Assembly (NCBI RefSeq): GCF_022539665.2
Contig: NC_081332.1
Span: forward strand, 1,881,773-1,945,772
DNA from: Daphnia carinata
Lineage: Eukaryota > Arthropoda > Branchiopoda > Diplostraca > Daphniidae
Direction of reading: 5' to 3'
Length of the DNA stretch: 64,000 nucleotides
The translations under genes and the position numbers were made by a program. The notes under the pieces are model-generated. The model was not told where the DNA came from, did not search any database, and worked only from the letters and a program-made list of their open reading frames with translations. Positions 47,522 through 60,728 of the stretch are shown here, in pieces (position 1 is the first letter of the stretch; each line of letters opens with the position of its first letter).

Positions 47522-50500
47522 TTAGTGGCCGGCTGGAGAACGCGAATGCGTCCGGTGGTTCCCCGGCAAAGGAGAGGAAGACGACTGTTGGCCTCGGGGG
47601 CTAGGGCTGGCCATAGCTCCACCTACCCCCCCAAAAAAAAAAGACATTTTTAAAATGACGGACGTGAGAACAAAGTTGATTGTGTTTTTTTGTTTGTTTT
47701 TTTTCTGCGGTTAGATTGTTTGTTCTACTTACCAAATTGCCCGTTGTACTCGGTTGAATCCATGCGGAGGATGTAGGGAATGACCGAGTCAATGTGGACG
47801 GTGCCGATCAACGCAGCGAAGAAGAGTTCTTCCATCAAACCAGGTTGGAGAGAACGTAGTGGCGGAAGTCGTAAAAGCAAGCGAGGGAACCTGTCTTCAG
47901 CTTCTTCATTCCACGTTTGCGTTACATACGTCCGTAATTCTTTTACGGCCTTGTCTTGAAAACGCTCAACTTGGCGACCAGTCGATCCCGCGTGATCTAC
48001 ACAAAAAACGAAAACATAAAACGATGACAAATGATGTAAATGTTGTTTCTTTTCGGCTGGCTAGTTTATAACAATAAATTCTTTTTTTTTTTTTTTTACC
48101 TGGACTAAAGAGTGCGATAGCTTTCAAGTAAGCATATTCATGTTCGTCAACTTGTAGTTTGGACATGGTGTTGACGTAATCTTGCAGCTGCAGAACGTGC
48201 TCCGTCACCTAGACAAACAATGGGAAGAAAGATGAACGGTCGTTAACTCAATTGCTGGGTTAAAAGGAAAGAAGGGGATGCGGTACCAATTTGACTCGCT
48301 GCGCCGAGACTTTGTCCTGAGCGACGGATGCTTGCAGGTGGGTGATGATGGCCGTCAGAATGGCCGGTAGGGACATGATGTGAGAGCACTGCGCCATGCC
48401 GAGGGCAAAGAGTTCGGACCAGCAACCTCGGACGAGTTCGATTTGAGTGTCGGACGAGAGCAGCTGGAAGGCGCCGATAGATCGGGCCCAGTGTACCGAA
48501 AGGAATAGGAGCCGCGAGGCACTCTCGCAGATGTAGTGAGCATTGAGGAAGACGGGCATAGGTGACGGCGTCGTCAGCTGGAACGACACGTTACCATCTG
48601 ACAGGAGGGGACCTTCCAACTCATAGAGACCATCGTCTTCGTAATCGGCGCCCGTGCTCGACGTGTCTCCGCCGTTCATATTCTATGTGTAATAATAGTG
48701 AACAAGAATACGCTGTTTTACTTTTTTTTTTCATGTCTTTTTTTTTTTTTCTTGTGTGTGGGCAACGGGCAGGTTCATCTAAAGCAACAGGTGTTGGAAG
48801 TCGAATACGGTTGAGGGCATGACAGTTATGTGGAAGCTATCTGCTGCGAAGAATCCCAGAGAAGAAAACAGGAGAACAATGGCATTACGAGGAAAGAAAG
48901 AAGAAAAGAGAAACTCTGTGCCACAATTGAATGCCACAACAGGTTTTCGAAGAGGCTCCTTCTAAATGGAGCCCAATTAATTCCTTTTTCCTTCAAAAAT
49001 TTAATTATGCTTGAATAAACAGACATCTGAATGGTTCACTTATTATCGAATACCTCCAAAAGTGATGGAACGAGGTCATTAATCTAGACACCCTAAACCA
49101 CGTCAATTTCGGTAGCACAATTTTAATCGATACGATTTTCAAAAACTGGATATTTTCCACTACTGTGTCAAGTGCAATCAATTTGAAATGTTATCACACG
49201 CCGTTTCGTAACGTGGTTTTCGTTTTTAACGAGCAGACGAATACGCCTGGCGGCAAAAATCGCAATTGCAACGTTTCCAAACAAAAACAACAAATCTTAC
49301 CACCAAAATAATGAGAATTTCATTTCTAAAAAAAAAAAAAAAAAAAAATGGCATTACCTTGGCCATGGTGTCAAATGCTTTGGAGATGAGGTTTTCTTTC
49401 GCCAGGTGAAGTGCATTAGCGACGGCCGCTTCATCGTTGGTGGTCGATGCAGAATCTTCGTCATCCGAATCGTCCTCCTCCTCCATTTTGACATTCTGTC
49501 CCCCTCCTCCTCCTCCACTTCCACCACGCTCGTGGTGGTGATGATGGTGATGATGATGTCGATCCGCATTCAAAGTTGCACGATCAGGTCTGTCAGCTGG
49601 CGACGCTCCTCGATGGTTCATCGGGTTACTGCTGACACCGCCAAAGGCTTCTGAACGCATGCCGGCCAACGACGTCACCACGCTGGCCAGCGTGCTGAGA
49701 TCCGCGTTCCAGCCAAAGGCTACATCGATATTGTTTAACAAAATAAAAAAGGATCAATGGAGATGATGGGTCTTCTTCTTTTCACACATCGTTTTTCGCC
49801 AGCGGCTGATTGATTTATTTCAAACGAAACGCCATGCAAATGTTTTGTTTTAAACAAAAAACTCACGTTTTAGGATACCTGGCGATGAAACGTTCTGTCC
49901 GGAGGCTGAGAGGGCGGCACTGGCCGCCGATGAGAGATCGCCGCGCAGGAGAAAGTTTGCCGACGTCAACAATTGAGACGATGGTGACTCGGATTTCTTG
50001 TCGCCGGCTGGCTTCCGTTCCGATTGTACCGCTGGACGGTGAGAGTCAACACAATAGAAATTTGAAAAACAGCGAGAATTATGACGCATTCAAATCGATC
50101 GTCTTTGAACTCGAATTTTTAAGTGCAAAAATAATTTTTTTTTTTTTTTTTTTTTAAAGAATGGACAATTATTTACAATCGCTGCGCATGCCCATCGAGA
50201 GGCATTTTTGAAGACGGCAGTACTGGCACCGATTGCGGTGGTGTTTGGTGACTTCGCAGTCTTTTCCGCCACGACACGTGTAGCCCAGCTGTTTGCGGAT
50301 AGATCGTTTAAAGAAACCTTTACAGCCCTCGCAGCTAATTGCTCCGTAATGGCGCCCTACATGTTTTTGGATTTTTATTATTATTACAATCGAAAAAAGT
50401 GGTCGAATCAATTGCCGGCAATAAAAAACAAAAACAAAAGACAATCGTTTTTCACCTGAGGCTCTGTCACCGCAGACGACGCAGTACTCGACGGAGAGGG

Positions 50501-50576
50501 CCATAGCTCCGCGCGGCGTCTTGTCCCCCGCGACGAGACTGATCGCCGAAGTGGACGAGTCCATCCTCATCGGCAT
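47522..50576 (-). CDS. Hr78: Nuclear receptor HR78 (NR2C/D, TR2/TR4-related), 8 exons
   Basis: Minus-strand exons 50576-50456, 50356-50177, 50031-49867, 49719-49358, 48682-48287, 48208-48100, 47996-47733 and 47622-47522 join to 565 aa. The DNA-binding domain begins [20 protein letters not shown], continues with [15 protein letters not shown] and ends [19 protein letters not shown], with eight zinc cysteines and an EGCKG P-box. The hinge is Ser-rich and holds a nine-His run, a Gly run and an acidic [11 protein letters not shown] patch. The ligand-binding domain includes [31 protein letters not shown] and [20 protein letters not shown]. The short Ser/Pro tail (last exon) has no clear AF-2. In flies Hr78 acts in ecdysone-stage larval growth. 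The first intron splits the zinc-finger region after ASG. Confidence 0.92.
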
Positions 50577-51243
50577 CCAGTTGCACCTTTAATTAATCTT
50601 CTCTCCCTCCTTTTCTTTCTTTAACTTTGACTGTAATTTTTTTTTCTCAATAAATTTCAAACAAGAAATATATATCGCGTCGTTCTCTTTTTTTTTTTTT
50701 TTCTTTCTTGTTTCTCACGTTCTTCTATCTCCCCACACAGCCGGCACGACCAATCGAAACAAAGCTGACCGGTTCACGCACCAATCATCATCTACAAAAG
50801 ATCAAACATTCAATTAAAAATTTTTTTTTTTCAAACTCATTAGAAGAAGAAAAAAACAAAACAAGTCCGGTGGAAAGTTCAACCGGATATTCACAACAAG
50901 TTTCTTTCTTTTTTTTTTTTTTTTCGAGGACGGAAAAAGGACGTGCTTGGTGGGAGGGATGCGGTCACGCCGGACGAAACAATAAACAACCCCAGAAAGA
51001 AAAAAAAAAATCCCACCCAATACAAGTAACACAAAAAAAAAAAAAAAAAAAATGGAAGAGAACCGACCTCATCATAAAAAAATAATAATAAAAGCTTTAT
51101 TTTATTTTTTTTTTTTTTTCGGAACAAAAAAAGAGAAGGAGCAAAACGATGGTTGAGAGTGTCCAGTGTGGAACAAGGACGAATGGGGAAACGGACGCGG
51201 CTCACCTTGACACCCCAATGGCCACAAAAAGAAAAAGAAGAAC

Positions 51244-51274
<31 letters not shown>

Positions 51275-54200
51275 TTCCTTTCAATATATTTTTCTAGTGA
51301 GAAAAAAAAAAAGGCAGGCAAAACTGGGCAGCCAAGCGAAACAACCAAACCAAAAAAAATTACACCCCCCCCCCCCCCCCGAATTATTATATATTTTTTT
51401 CCTCAATTTCCAGGGAGCGCGACACCTGTTGCTTGCGGCACAACACACTTTTTTTTTTTTCAACAGTTAAATAACAAGAAAAAAGAAACACAATCGGTCA
51501 CGAACTCCCCTGGCCTTATTTTTTGAAAGTTTTTTTTATACATTCCTTGATTTTGATCAATTTCATTCCCAATTAGTTTTGAACGTGTACCTTTTGCTTT
51601 TTGAACTCGTCGTTCGTTGACGTATAACCCCAATCGCACCAAATTTCTCAAACACACCAACACACGAAAAAAATATTCAAATGTCCAATCGTTCACGAAA
51701 AATCGAGGGTTCAAAAAAACAAAAACAAAAACAGACTGAGCGAACGCGTGCGGGAGTGAGAGAGAGAGAGAGAGACGGATCAGAGTGGACCGTCTTGACG
51801 GCGACCTGGTCAGCGACTGTTGTGTTTTTTTCTCCCGCCTGTGAACCGCACACTCTCTCTCGTGTGGGTCGGTCGACTCGGTCGACTCCTCTCTGTGTGT
51901 GTGTGTGTGTGGCTCACGGCGCTAGCCGCTACACCACCTGGCTCTCTCTCTCTCTCCCTCTCTTTCCCCTCGTGTCTTCTCAGCCGCGGCCGACAGTACG
52001 CTGACCTGTTGCTGGAACGTGAACCCGTCACATGTGGTGTGTTCCAGCAGACCATGCGGAACCCGTAAAAAGAAAAAGAATTCTTTTTTTTCTTTTTTAA
52101 ACACATGATTTTCTACATCCACCTTAGAAAGTCCGTCTCTCACAGCACACAACGGGTTGATTGCGTCCTTTTTGATGTAGCCGCATCTCTTCTACTTTGC
52201 GCTGAGTCAGCACGTGAACAGAAGCTTCACTGTTGTCACATTTTCTCTTGTTCCTCCACCTCCTCTCTTTACACGATATTCTCACATTGAAAAGCGCCAG
52301 ATGCGCTGCTGGATGATGCGTTTATTCGAATTGAAAAGAGACTCTCTCTCTCTCTCTCTCTCTCCTCAACATGACCTGCCAGGAATGTGCACCTTTACGC
52401 TGACCCATGACTTCATTTTTCAAAAAAAAAAAAAAAAAAATATTTCAAAAAGAATTTTTCGAATAACCAATAGTTCATCTTTAATTCCATTCTTTTCAAA
52501 GAAAAAAAAAAAAAACATTCCCCTATCCTTTGGTCAAAGATATTCGTATCAAGGTAGCGTATCGTTCCCATAGGTAAGACGGGACCCGAGGAATCTAACG
52601 ACAGATGGCGTGCAACAGCTGCTGTTGCAACTTACTACAAAGTAGCCTCTTTTCACAAAAAAAATAAATAAAAATCGTAAATAATAAAAAAAAAAAAAAG
52701 GGCCGAGGGTTCAAGTTCCGCACGGCCGGGCACCTGTTCATCCAATCAAAGAGAAATGAATTTCACGAAGAAAAAAAAAAAAAAAAAACGAAGTCTTGGG
52801 GCCTGTGTGTGTAATGACGGGAGGTTGGCCAGAGGATTCGAGCGACTGGTCATCATCGTCCGTATATACACACCTGAGAAAAAAAAAATGGATTATATAC
52901 CTTGAGCTTTTACTCACGGATGCGTGAACAGACCCCGGTCTAGAAATAGACGGTGCGCCCGACGCATCCCCCCCAACGTGAGCGCTCGCGCGCGCGTCGG
53001 GCCATTTAGAAAAGAAGGTTCAAGGACCAAAAAAAAAAAAAAAAGAGACACCACCAACCACCGTCACCACCGCTAAGAAAAAAAAAATGGTTCATAACAA
53101 CAAGGCTTGGGAAGGGAACTCGGCTTTCAAGAGAAATAAAAAAAAATGAGGAGAAAAGCTACTGGGCCGGAACTTGGAGGCTATGACCATCGGCGATGGT
53201 TTCAGGGGGTGGATGAAGAATAGAATGGAAAGCTCACGGTTCGATAGGGTTGACAGCCCACTAGACATCCCTTGAAAAAAAAAAAAAATCCGTTCAAACA
53301 AAGTTCGGGTCACGACTGTGTGTTCTATACAAACAAAAAAAAAAAAAAAAAACCCGAAAAATATATAAAAAAAAAAAAAAGGGGAACCTGCACAGACAGC
53401 AGCGATGACCGGGCAACTTTTATATTTTTCTCAAATGTCACTGAGAAAGAAAAAAAAAAAATTTTAAATGGCGTCCGTCACGGCTGCTGTGTCCCTCTTT
53501 TTTTTTTTTTCTGGTGTGCATCTTTCACGAAACGGGTTGCGCTACATTTCCAAATGCTGCAAACAGCAAAAAGGAAAGAAAAAAAAAACAGGAGGAGGAG
53601 GAGGAGGACTGGAACTCATCATAAAATACCGTCATATGTGTTTGTACACGGACAACATATCGAGAGGGGGACCTGCTGCCGACATCACTTGGGCGTGAAT
53701 TGTACCCGCGAGAGAGCAGCCGACCGTGATTTTTCTTTCTCTTTTTTTTTGTTTTTTCAATAAGAATCCCCACAGCCAACGTTCTTTAGAAAAAGAAATC
53801 TGTGACGGAGGTATTACACATGTTTGCCATAGGGAAACGAGACGACAGATGGGGGCCGTACAATCATTGTTATTAGTTCCATCCTCTCACAGACCTTTTT
53901 CCTTCTTCTTTCAAATTTTATCGACTAGTTGACGTTAAAGTAAAAGTTCAACAGCAGTTGCAAAAAAAAAATAAAATAAAATAAAAGAGCTACGTTTGCG
54001 TTGATGTCCGGCCATTTAAAAAAAAAGCTTCTCTCTTTAAATAAATAAAAAAATGAGATCCGGCTGCCGAGATTCATATTTTTTTTTTCTTTTTTCAAAT
54101 CGCCCGCTCGTCAATCAAACACCTGCGCGCGCGCGCGATCGACCGCAGCCGTGCCTTCAACTACCTTTTAACATGTGGTGAGAACCCAATGCGGTTTTCA

Positions 54201-56563
54201 AAAGGGGGAGGTAAGAATACATTTTGAACCGGCCGACGGTAACATTGGCTGATCTCATTTCCAAATCCCCCCCTTTCCTCCCCACACACACACACACACA
54301 CAAAAAAAAGGAGTTTAAATGATATCATCTCTTATATACAGTGAAAAAAAAAATGGCCCTCAGCGTGCCCTACCTCGGCAATGTATTTTTTGTTGTTATT
54401 GTTGTTCTTGTTCCTGTTGATTTTGTTGTATTGATGAACGACCTGTGCTGTCGTGACAGGTCGCTAGTCACGATTTGCTGGCTACAAAATCTGGGAACTT
54501 TTGAAAGTTAATTGAGTAGACGATGGCTTTATTTGTTTCAATACGAGAATGAAACAAAAAAAAAACTGGAACAATTGTTCCAAACGGATTTTTTTTTGTG
54601 TGTGTGTGTGTTTGTGCTTTTAAAGGTTTCCGCCCACTTCATTTGCCCTTTCGTGTTTTTTTTTTCTCTTTTCAATTACGGCGATGACGTTTTCGTGCGG
54701 GAGCAAAACGCCATCTATGAGCCGCCATTTCAACCCTTTCCCGAAAACAATTGACATGTCGATTGGGACACGAAAACCTCGAACAAGTTTACACATAAAG
54801 AAAGAAAAAAAAAGATGACCGTGATGTGCCTGTTCTTCTTAGTTGGTTATCGGGTTCGTTTCACCCCCCCCCCCCCCCGCCTCCAAGCCAAAAAAAAAAA
54901 TAAATAATGTTTTTGCGTGATAAGCCTAGGAAAATTCATATCTATGTCAACTGAGGGGGGGAAACAAGACCACACACACGAACGCGTTTTCCGTTCGTAA
55001 ATCCAAACAAATTGAGCAAGCAAAAAAAAAAAAAAAAAATCTAATTATAATAAATAATCGAAAATATTCAATTCGAGTAGGGGAAAAAAATTAAAAAAAA
55101 AAAAAATGCCATCGTGATAAATGAAAACGATCCTTGACCTACTGATTGAAAATCGTTTGTCCCTCAATTGGCAAACGACTTTATGGATCCCAAAACTTGA
55201 AATCGTGTGTTTGTGAGAGTTGGGGTGGTGGCATTCGTGTTCTTGGACGTCATAAAAAAAAAAAGAACATCGGTCCGAATTTGAGAGATAGAGGACACTT
55301 CTTCCCACGCTTTTTTTCTTTCTTATTTAGGAGCACAGACTTCTTTCGGGGGCAATGAAAAATGCATTTTCCCCAAACTTTTGTGGGATTGGGCCAAACT
55401 GGGTCAACGAAGACGCATTTTCAGGTCGCTACTACCGCAACCGGTTTTCCCATTTTTTGTTGTTTTTTTTTTTTTTTCAAACATCCTCCAGCTGACTTAT
55501 ACGTCTGTGTTGGGTCTTTGTTCAAAAACAAGTGGAAGGCTTAAGTCTGTCCCGAATCTACCTCCCTACCAGACATAATAATTTAACGATCAAAAATAAA
55601 TCGCTAAAGCCCCTCGCCTTTTGGTTACGAAAGGCGAGGAGTGGGGGGGGGGGGGATCTGGGTTCGTCAAACGGGTCAAACCGGTTCAAATGGCACCGAC
55701 ATAAATTTTAGATTAAGAAACAGGGGGGGGGGGGGGAGGGAATAAAAAGAGAGAGAAGTGAAAGGCTGTTGGAGGTCACGAAAGCATCTGCAGTTAACAA
55801 ACGCCAATACATTATGACGATTTAATTCCTTTTTCTTTCAAATCATAATTCAAATCGCCGCCAGGGGGACAAGAAAAAGAAACAACAACAGCAGTTGCAC
55901 ACCTGAAGCTACGAATGGTTTAACGATCAAAGAAAAAACGTCTCATTAAAGCGCTCCGAACAACACGAAAAAAAAAAAAACAGCATCTGTCATCGTTGTC
56001 CCGTAGATAATGACATTCCCTCCCTCTCCCCCCCCCTCGTCATTTCATTTGTCGTTTCTTTTCTTTCATTGTCCGAGTTTTCGTGACTCCACCCTCCCTC
56101 CCCCCCTTCCATTTTTTTTTTTTTTTAAGGGCGGATTCGATCGATGACCCGGGTTCACCGTCCCACGAAACAAAAACGAAAGTCGTGAGTTACAGAAGGA
56201 AAGAAAGAAAGAAAAAACTCTTCAGGGGGGAGAAGATACGAAACATCCAATGACGGACGATTGCGAGCAGGTCCTTTTTCTTCTCGTACACCGACCCTTT
56301 TTTTTTTTTCTTGTGCCACCAGTTCCCACCTGTGCGTGTAAAAAAGATTTTTCCTTCCCGCTTCTGTTGAAGAAAAAAAAAAAAAAAAACGACATGGTCG
56401 AAAAGGTTGGCCGAGGGTCACCGACCGGTCACGCAGCATTAAATCTCGTTCGGGTCCCACACCGATATAACGTTCTGGTGATGATTGTTTTCTTTTACGA
56501 TTTTTTTTTTTAACTTGTACAACTAGAGGCAAATTTATTTATTTATTTTCTTTTTTAAAAACA
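50577..56563. other. Homopolymer-rich region upstream of HR78
   Basis: Likely HR78 5' UTR, promoter and intergenic DNA. It contains poly-C at 51364-51380, a GA run near 51755, GT near 51893, a CT microsatellite at 52342-52363, CG-rich patches (52980-53000, 54121-54139) and a CA microsatellite at 54284-54302. Open frames are homopolymer translations. A promoter is plausible around 51730-52050 but cannot be fixed. Confidence 0.45.
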
Positions 56564-56658
56564 TTAGTTGAACTGACCATCTGCCGCAATTTGTCTTTTG
56601 CCGCGTTCCATTCTCGGTTCGTTGTACATCATCATCTGTGCTATTTGCAGCAGCTCAT
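56564..56658 (-). CDS. Possible last exon of an unidentified minus-strand gene
   Basis: A pyrimidine-rich acceptor (..CGCACGCCAG) precedes 31 codons ending ..DELLQIAQMMMYNEPR, then MERGKRQIAADGQFN and TAA. Overlapping AATAAA signals follow within 20-35 bp. The GKR site is of prohormone-processing type, so a peptide precursor is conceivable but not shown. A possible upstream exon is 57947-57898 (ATG..donor GTGAG|GTGAGT), but its phase (2) does not fit this acceptor (1), so an exon between would be needed. Confidence 0.4.
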
Positions 56659-56746
56659 CTGGCGTGCGGGAGTCAGCAAAAAAAGGAGGGAGAGAGAGAA
56701 AACATTTTTTTTGTGTGTGTGTGTGTGTGTTGGACTGAAAGGTCAC

Positions 56747-59669
56747 GAACCTCTCGCGACCTCCGCGGAACCCGGATGAAACGTAGCGCCCCCGGTCGAT
56801 AACGCGCGCACGCCGAATTATTCCCCCCCCCCCCCCTTTCGTGGACCCCTTCCAGGGATCTTTCTATCCTTTTTTTTTTTATTATTATTTTTCTTGACGG
56901 TTGTTGATATTCTTTTGATTATAACCAAAATGGGGTGTAGAGGCGGTGTTTCACGCAGTTTCCCGCATACATCGGCCGGGGCAAGATACACACACACACA
57001 CACACACACAAAAAAATGAAATTTATTCAAACCCGCATCCATCATCTTTCCATCGGAAAAAAAAGGAACGTTTTTTTTTTTTTTTGATGGAATGTTTCAA
57101 TCAATGAATCGATTCATTTAATTTTAAAAATAATTATTTCAAGTTAAAATGCGAATGTCAACATTTCCGGTTCTGCAATTTCCTAAAATTGTGTGTGTCT
57201 GTTGTTGTCGCGCGTTTCCTCTTCTTTTGGGCTTCTATTACAACAAATCCCTCCTTTTTCTACTACCCCCTACCCCCGGAAAGGAAAAAAATATTTTCAA
57301 GGGGGTAGTAAAAAAAAGAAAAAACCGGTCAGCACAAACAACTCCCCCCTTCTCTTGTCTGACATCCTCTTTGCACCGCCAAAGTCTCCCCTTCTTTCTT
57401 TTTTTTTCGAAAATAAAACATTTCTTAACAAACAACAAGGTTACGGGTTCATATTATACAAAAAGTTGAAGCGCTTGATATTCACTTTGTAAAAAAAAGG
57501 TCACAGCCGAAAAACGATCCCACCATCTTCTTTTCAACAGGAACCTTCTTTCCTATTGGCTAGCAAAATAATAACGTATTCCCTACATACAAAATGTCGA
57601 CCTTCCTCCTCCCCCCCCCCACGACCTTCTTCCAATTTTTTTTTTTTTTTTTTTTTGGGGGGGGGGGGGGGGGGGGAGCCCCGGTTTATTCTGGTCATGT
57701 GTGTTTCGGTTTTTACTTTAGTTTGGAAGAAGGGACAGGAAAAAAAAAAAAACGAAAGAAGATGAATTCAAATGTAGAAAACTCAATTGCCAGTTGAGTA
57801 TAAACAGCCCACTAGATGGCTACGAAAAAAACGTGATAATCATGTTCCTTTCCCTCCAGTTTACCCCCAAAAAACACAAACGATTTTTGCCACTCACCTC
57901 ACGTTAAAAACTGCCTGATGAATATCGATACACAACGTAGGTCCCATCGAGTCAGAATTGAAAAAAATAATAATAAACAATTCAACACAATTTGCACCAC
58001 AGAAAACTGCACTAGAACACTCAACACACACACACACACACACAGACGGGGGAATGAGAGAAGGCGGAGCTGAACTGCAATAGACCCACTCGCAGTCACG
58101 ACCTGTCCCGCACTCCGACCCTTGGCTTTGTAACAGTGCCAAGCGCCCTCTCTTTTCTCCCTTTGCGTCTTATTTTTATCCGACCTTCCCTCAGTCCCCT
58201 CTTTTCCGAAGGGGGAGGGGGGGAGATATCCAACAAATGAAGATAGGGGAAAAAAAAAAAAAGATGGAGCTAAAAAAGAAAAAAAAAAAAAGCCCAGAAG
58301 AGGGAGCTGGGGCGCACAATAATGTCTTATATATATATACTACCTGGGCTACACACAGCTTCCAAGGTAACATATAGCCCAAGCGTAACCTAACCTTAAA
58401 CCCCCCCCCCACCTCCTTTTTCTCCTTTCCATCTTTTGCACCACTCCTCTCCTTTTCTATATTCTCTCCACCCTTTCCTTTGCCCTCCCTCCCCCCCCTT
58501 TTTTTTTCTTCTTCTTTCAAACCCAACCCCGTCGCAACCTATCGATCCATGTCGTTCCCCCCTCAAACCAACAAATCGATACTCGGTAGGTACCTTTTCT
58601 TTTTATTATTTATTTTATTATTTATTTTTCGTTCGAATTCGAAATAATAAAAGTTTTTGGCCTCCGGAAAAAAAGGGAACATTTTTGTTGTTGTTGTTTT
58701 GGGGAAACGCATTCCTCAGTTTCCCTCCATCCGCTGAATCGGATTTCTGTTTGACGTAATGCCGTCGATCAAATGTTTCCCGTCGGATCGCAGCGGCGGC
58801 GCTGGTGGACACACTCCCCCCACAAAAAAATTTGTTAAAAAAGTAAACCGAGAGTTTGATGTGCGACCGTTGTCCTTCCTGTCTCCTGTTACGTATCTTT
58901 TTTTTTTATTATTATTTATTCAGTTGGACACAAAAAATAAAAAAACGCTTTTTCAACTCAAACGACAGGGTACAGGTAAACAACACATTTTGTTTTGCTT
59001 TCTTCAAATGTTTCCTCAATGATAGTTGGGGGCCCTTAGCCGACCACGCTATCGTCAGTCTCCAAGGTGACCGCACCCCTGACCAATCTTTTTACCTTTG
59101 ACCTTTATACATTTCAACGACGACGAGAATTCGAACCGTATTTTCCACGCATGCCTGATTCTTTTTTCAGTATCTCCCTTGAAATAATGGCGCCATTGGC
59201 CATCAACTAGAACAGCGCACACACACATTCGAACGTAGCACAACCTTTTCTCATTTCTAGGTCAGCGCCATGCCAAGATCAACGGCTTTCACTTTCGCTT
59301 GTTTTCAACCTCGTTTTGGCCTTGAGGAAGAAGAAAAAGAAAAAAAAAAACTCGCGCATGCACCGTGAGATCGCCCGGGCACTTCTATTATGCTAACGTA
59401 AACATCCAAGTTTGAGATTTTGTTCGGGGGGGTTTTTGTCTTACCTTTTTCTGGCGACTGCAAAGCATGGAGTCCAACACGAGGAGAAAACACAAGCACA
59501 AGTCAGTAGAGTCACAAACACTTTAAAGTGTGGTACACACGGTGTGTACAACGCCCAAACATCTGACACATTCGCTGTCATCCGAGTCTCGTTGCCCTCT
59601 GACCGGTTGTAATTCCCGAAAAATACCATATGACCTCGCGGCCACAGCAGATCACGATCGGGACAGAGT
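56747..59669. other. Homopolymer- and microsatellite-rich region
   Basis: It includes a GT run at 56712-56730 just left, AC at 56987-57009, a T/G junction tract at 57638-57676, CA at 58023-58043 and TA near 58330. Apart from the possible exon 57898-57947 on the minus strand, no gene is recognised. I could not find PSAT1 exon 1 here. Confidence 0.4.
57638..57676. repeat. Poly-T run fused to a poly-G run
   Basis: About 20 T are followed directly by about 19 G. The G tract could form a quadruplex, and such tracts are unstable and hard to sequence. Confidence 0.85.
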
Positions 59670-60120
59670 CTTTTGGGCGAGTTACAAAAAGGACTCCAGG
59701 GTTTCCGACTTTTGGTTGCAGGTTTCCGACACTTGGACATCTGGTACCCGACGAAAGGACATCTGTTCACCGACGTTTGGACTAGTGGTCCCCGACATTT
59801 GGGCGCAACAATATATTGTTGCTGAACCCAACGAGCGCTACACTTTCCGACAAGAGGACTCCCGTGCCATCGACATTAGGACTTTTTTTTTTATTGATGA
59901 TTAGTATTGTATACGTCAAACGGACTCCCGATCTAGCGACAAATGGACTCTCCATACAGTTACACGTTGATTGTTTTATTTCTATTACCTTATATTTTAT
60001 ACATACTTTTGCCAAGTAGGTAGGATATTTAATTAATGTTATTATTATAGAGATGTTTTTCTATGCTGTATCTGTTTATAAATTGTACTATTTGTATTAC
60101 AGAAAAAAGTATTAATAAAA
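59670..60120 (+). repeat. Left terminal inverted repeat
   Basis: It matches the reverse complement of 63060-63513 along its length, including GTATTGTATACGTCAAACGG and CCAAGTAGGTAGGATATTTA. Near its inner end both arms carry TTTGTATTACAG, a potential 3' splice site. Confidence 0.85.
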
Positions 60121-60166
60121 CTATTAGTTTAGCCCCATTTGCAATTGTATTGTTTACTTTTTGGAC

Positions 60167-60690
60167 ATGGCGTTTGACCGAAACCAAGGTGTTATTTACG
60201 AATTAGTGCAAAATTACGTGAAATCGAAAGCATGTCTCGCGCACCTGAAGTCCTATGTAGAACAAGACAGTGTTGTAATGAGAGCTGCAACTGGACACGA
60301 TTGGGGAAAGTTAAAAGCTAATGCCACATATGGCATTATTGCATCTCCTGATAATCCACAGAGGATAAATGCTGTAAGTTTCAGGTATTGTTTTTATTCA
60401 TATTGAATTGTAATCGTAAGCCATGTCACAAACCCAGAATAATCAATTGATCGTTCATTATTGTATATTTAACTATTGTAACAAAGAATTACATTGTTTA
60501 GGAAAACTAACTTCGTCTATTTGTTTTGTTGTTGTTAACTTTTTTTCCAAAAAACTGTATGCCGAAGTGCCATAGAGACCGAAGAGACTTTCATTCAGAC
60601 GCAAATGTATTGATTTTTCGTAATATTTATAATGAATGCAAGAAAAATCCAATCAAGGAGAAAAAAGAAAAGCGCGTCAAGGCAGAGTAG
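60167..60690 (+). CDS. Small unknown spliced gene inside the TIR element
   Basis: Exon 1 (60167-60373) and exon 2 (60568-60690) join in phase 0 through a GCT|GTAAGT donor and a GCCGAAG acceptor to about 109 aa. The start reads MAFDRNQGVIYELVQNYV, the middle HDWGKLKANATYG and the end is Lys-rich (KKNPIKEKKEKRVKAE). An AATAAA follows at 60729-60734. I do not recognise the family. It could be an element-encoded protein, a captured gene piece or a transposase remnant. Confidence 0.45.
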
Positions 60691-60728
60691 AGATTATTCT
60701 TCCCGTAGTTGATTTTAGGTGTGTTTTC

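Noticed and set aside
52700-52740. GGTTCAAGTTCC resembling a tRNA box B
   Set aside because: No box A, D-arm or acceptor stem at the right distance.
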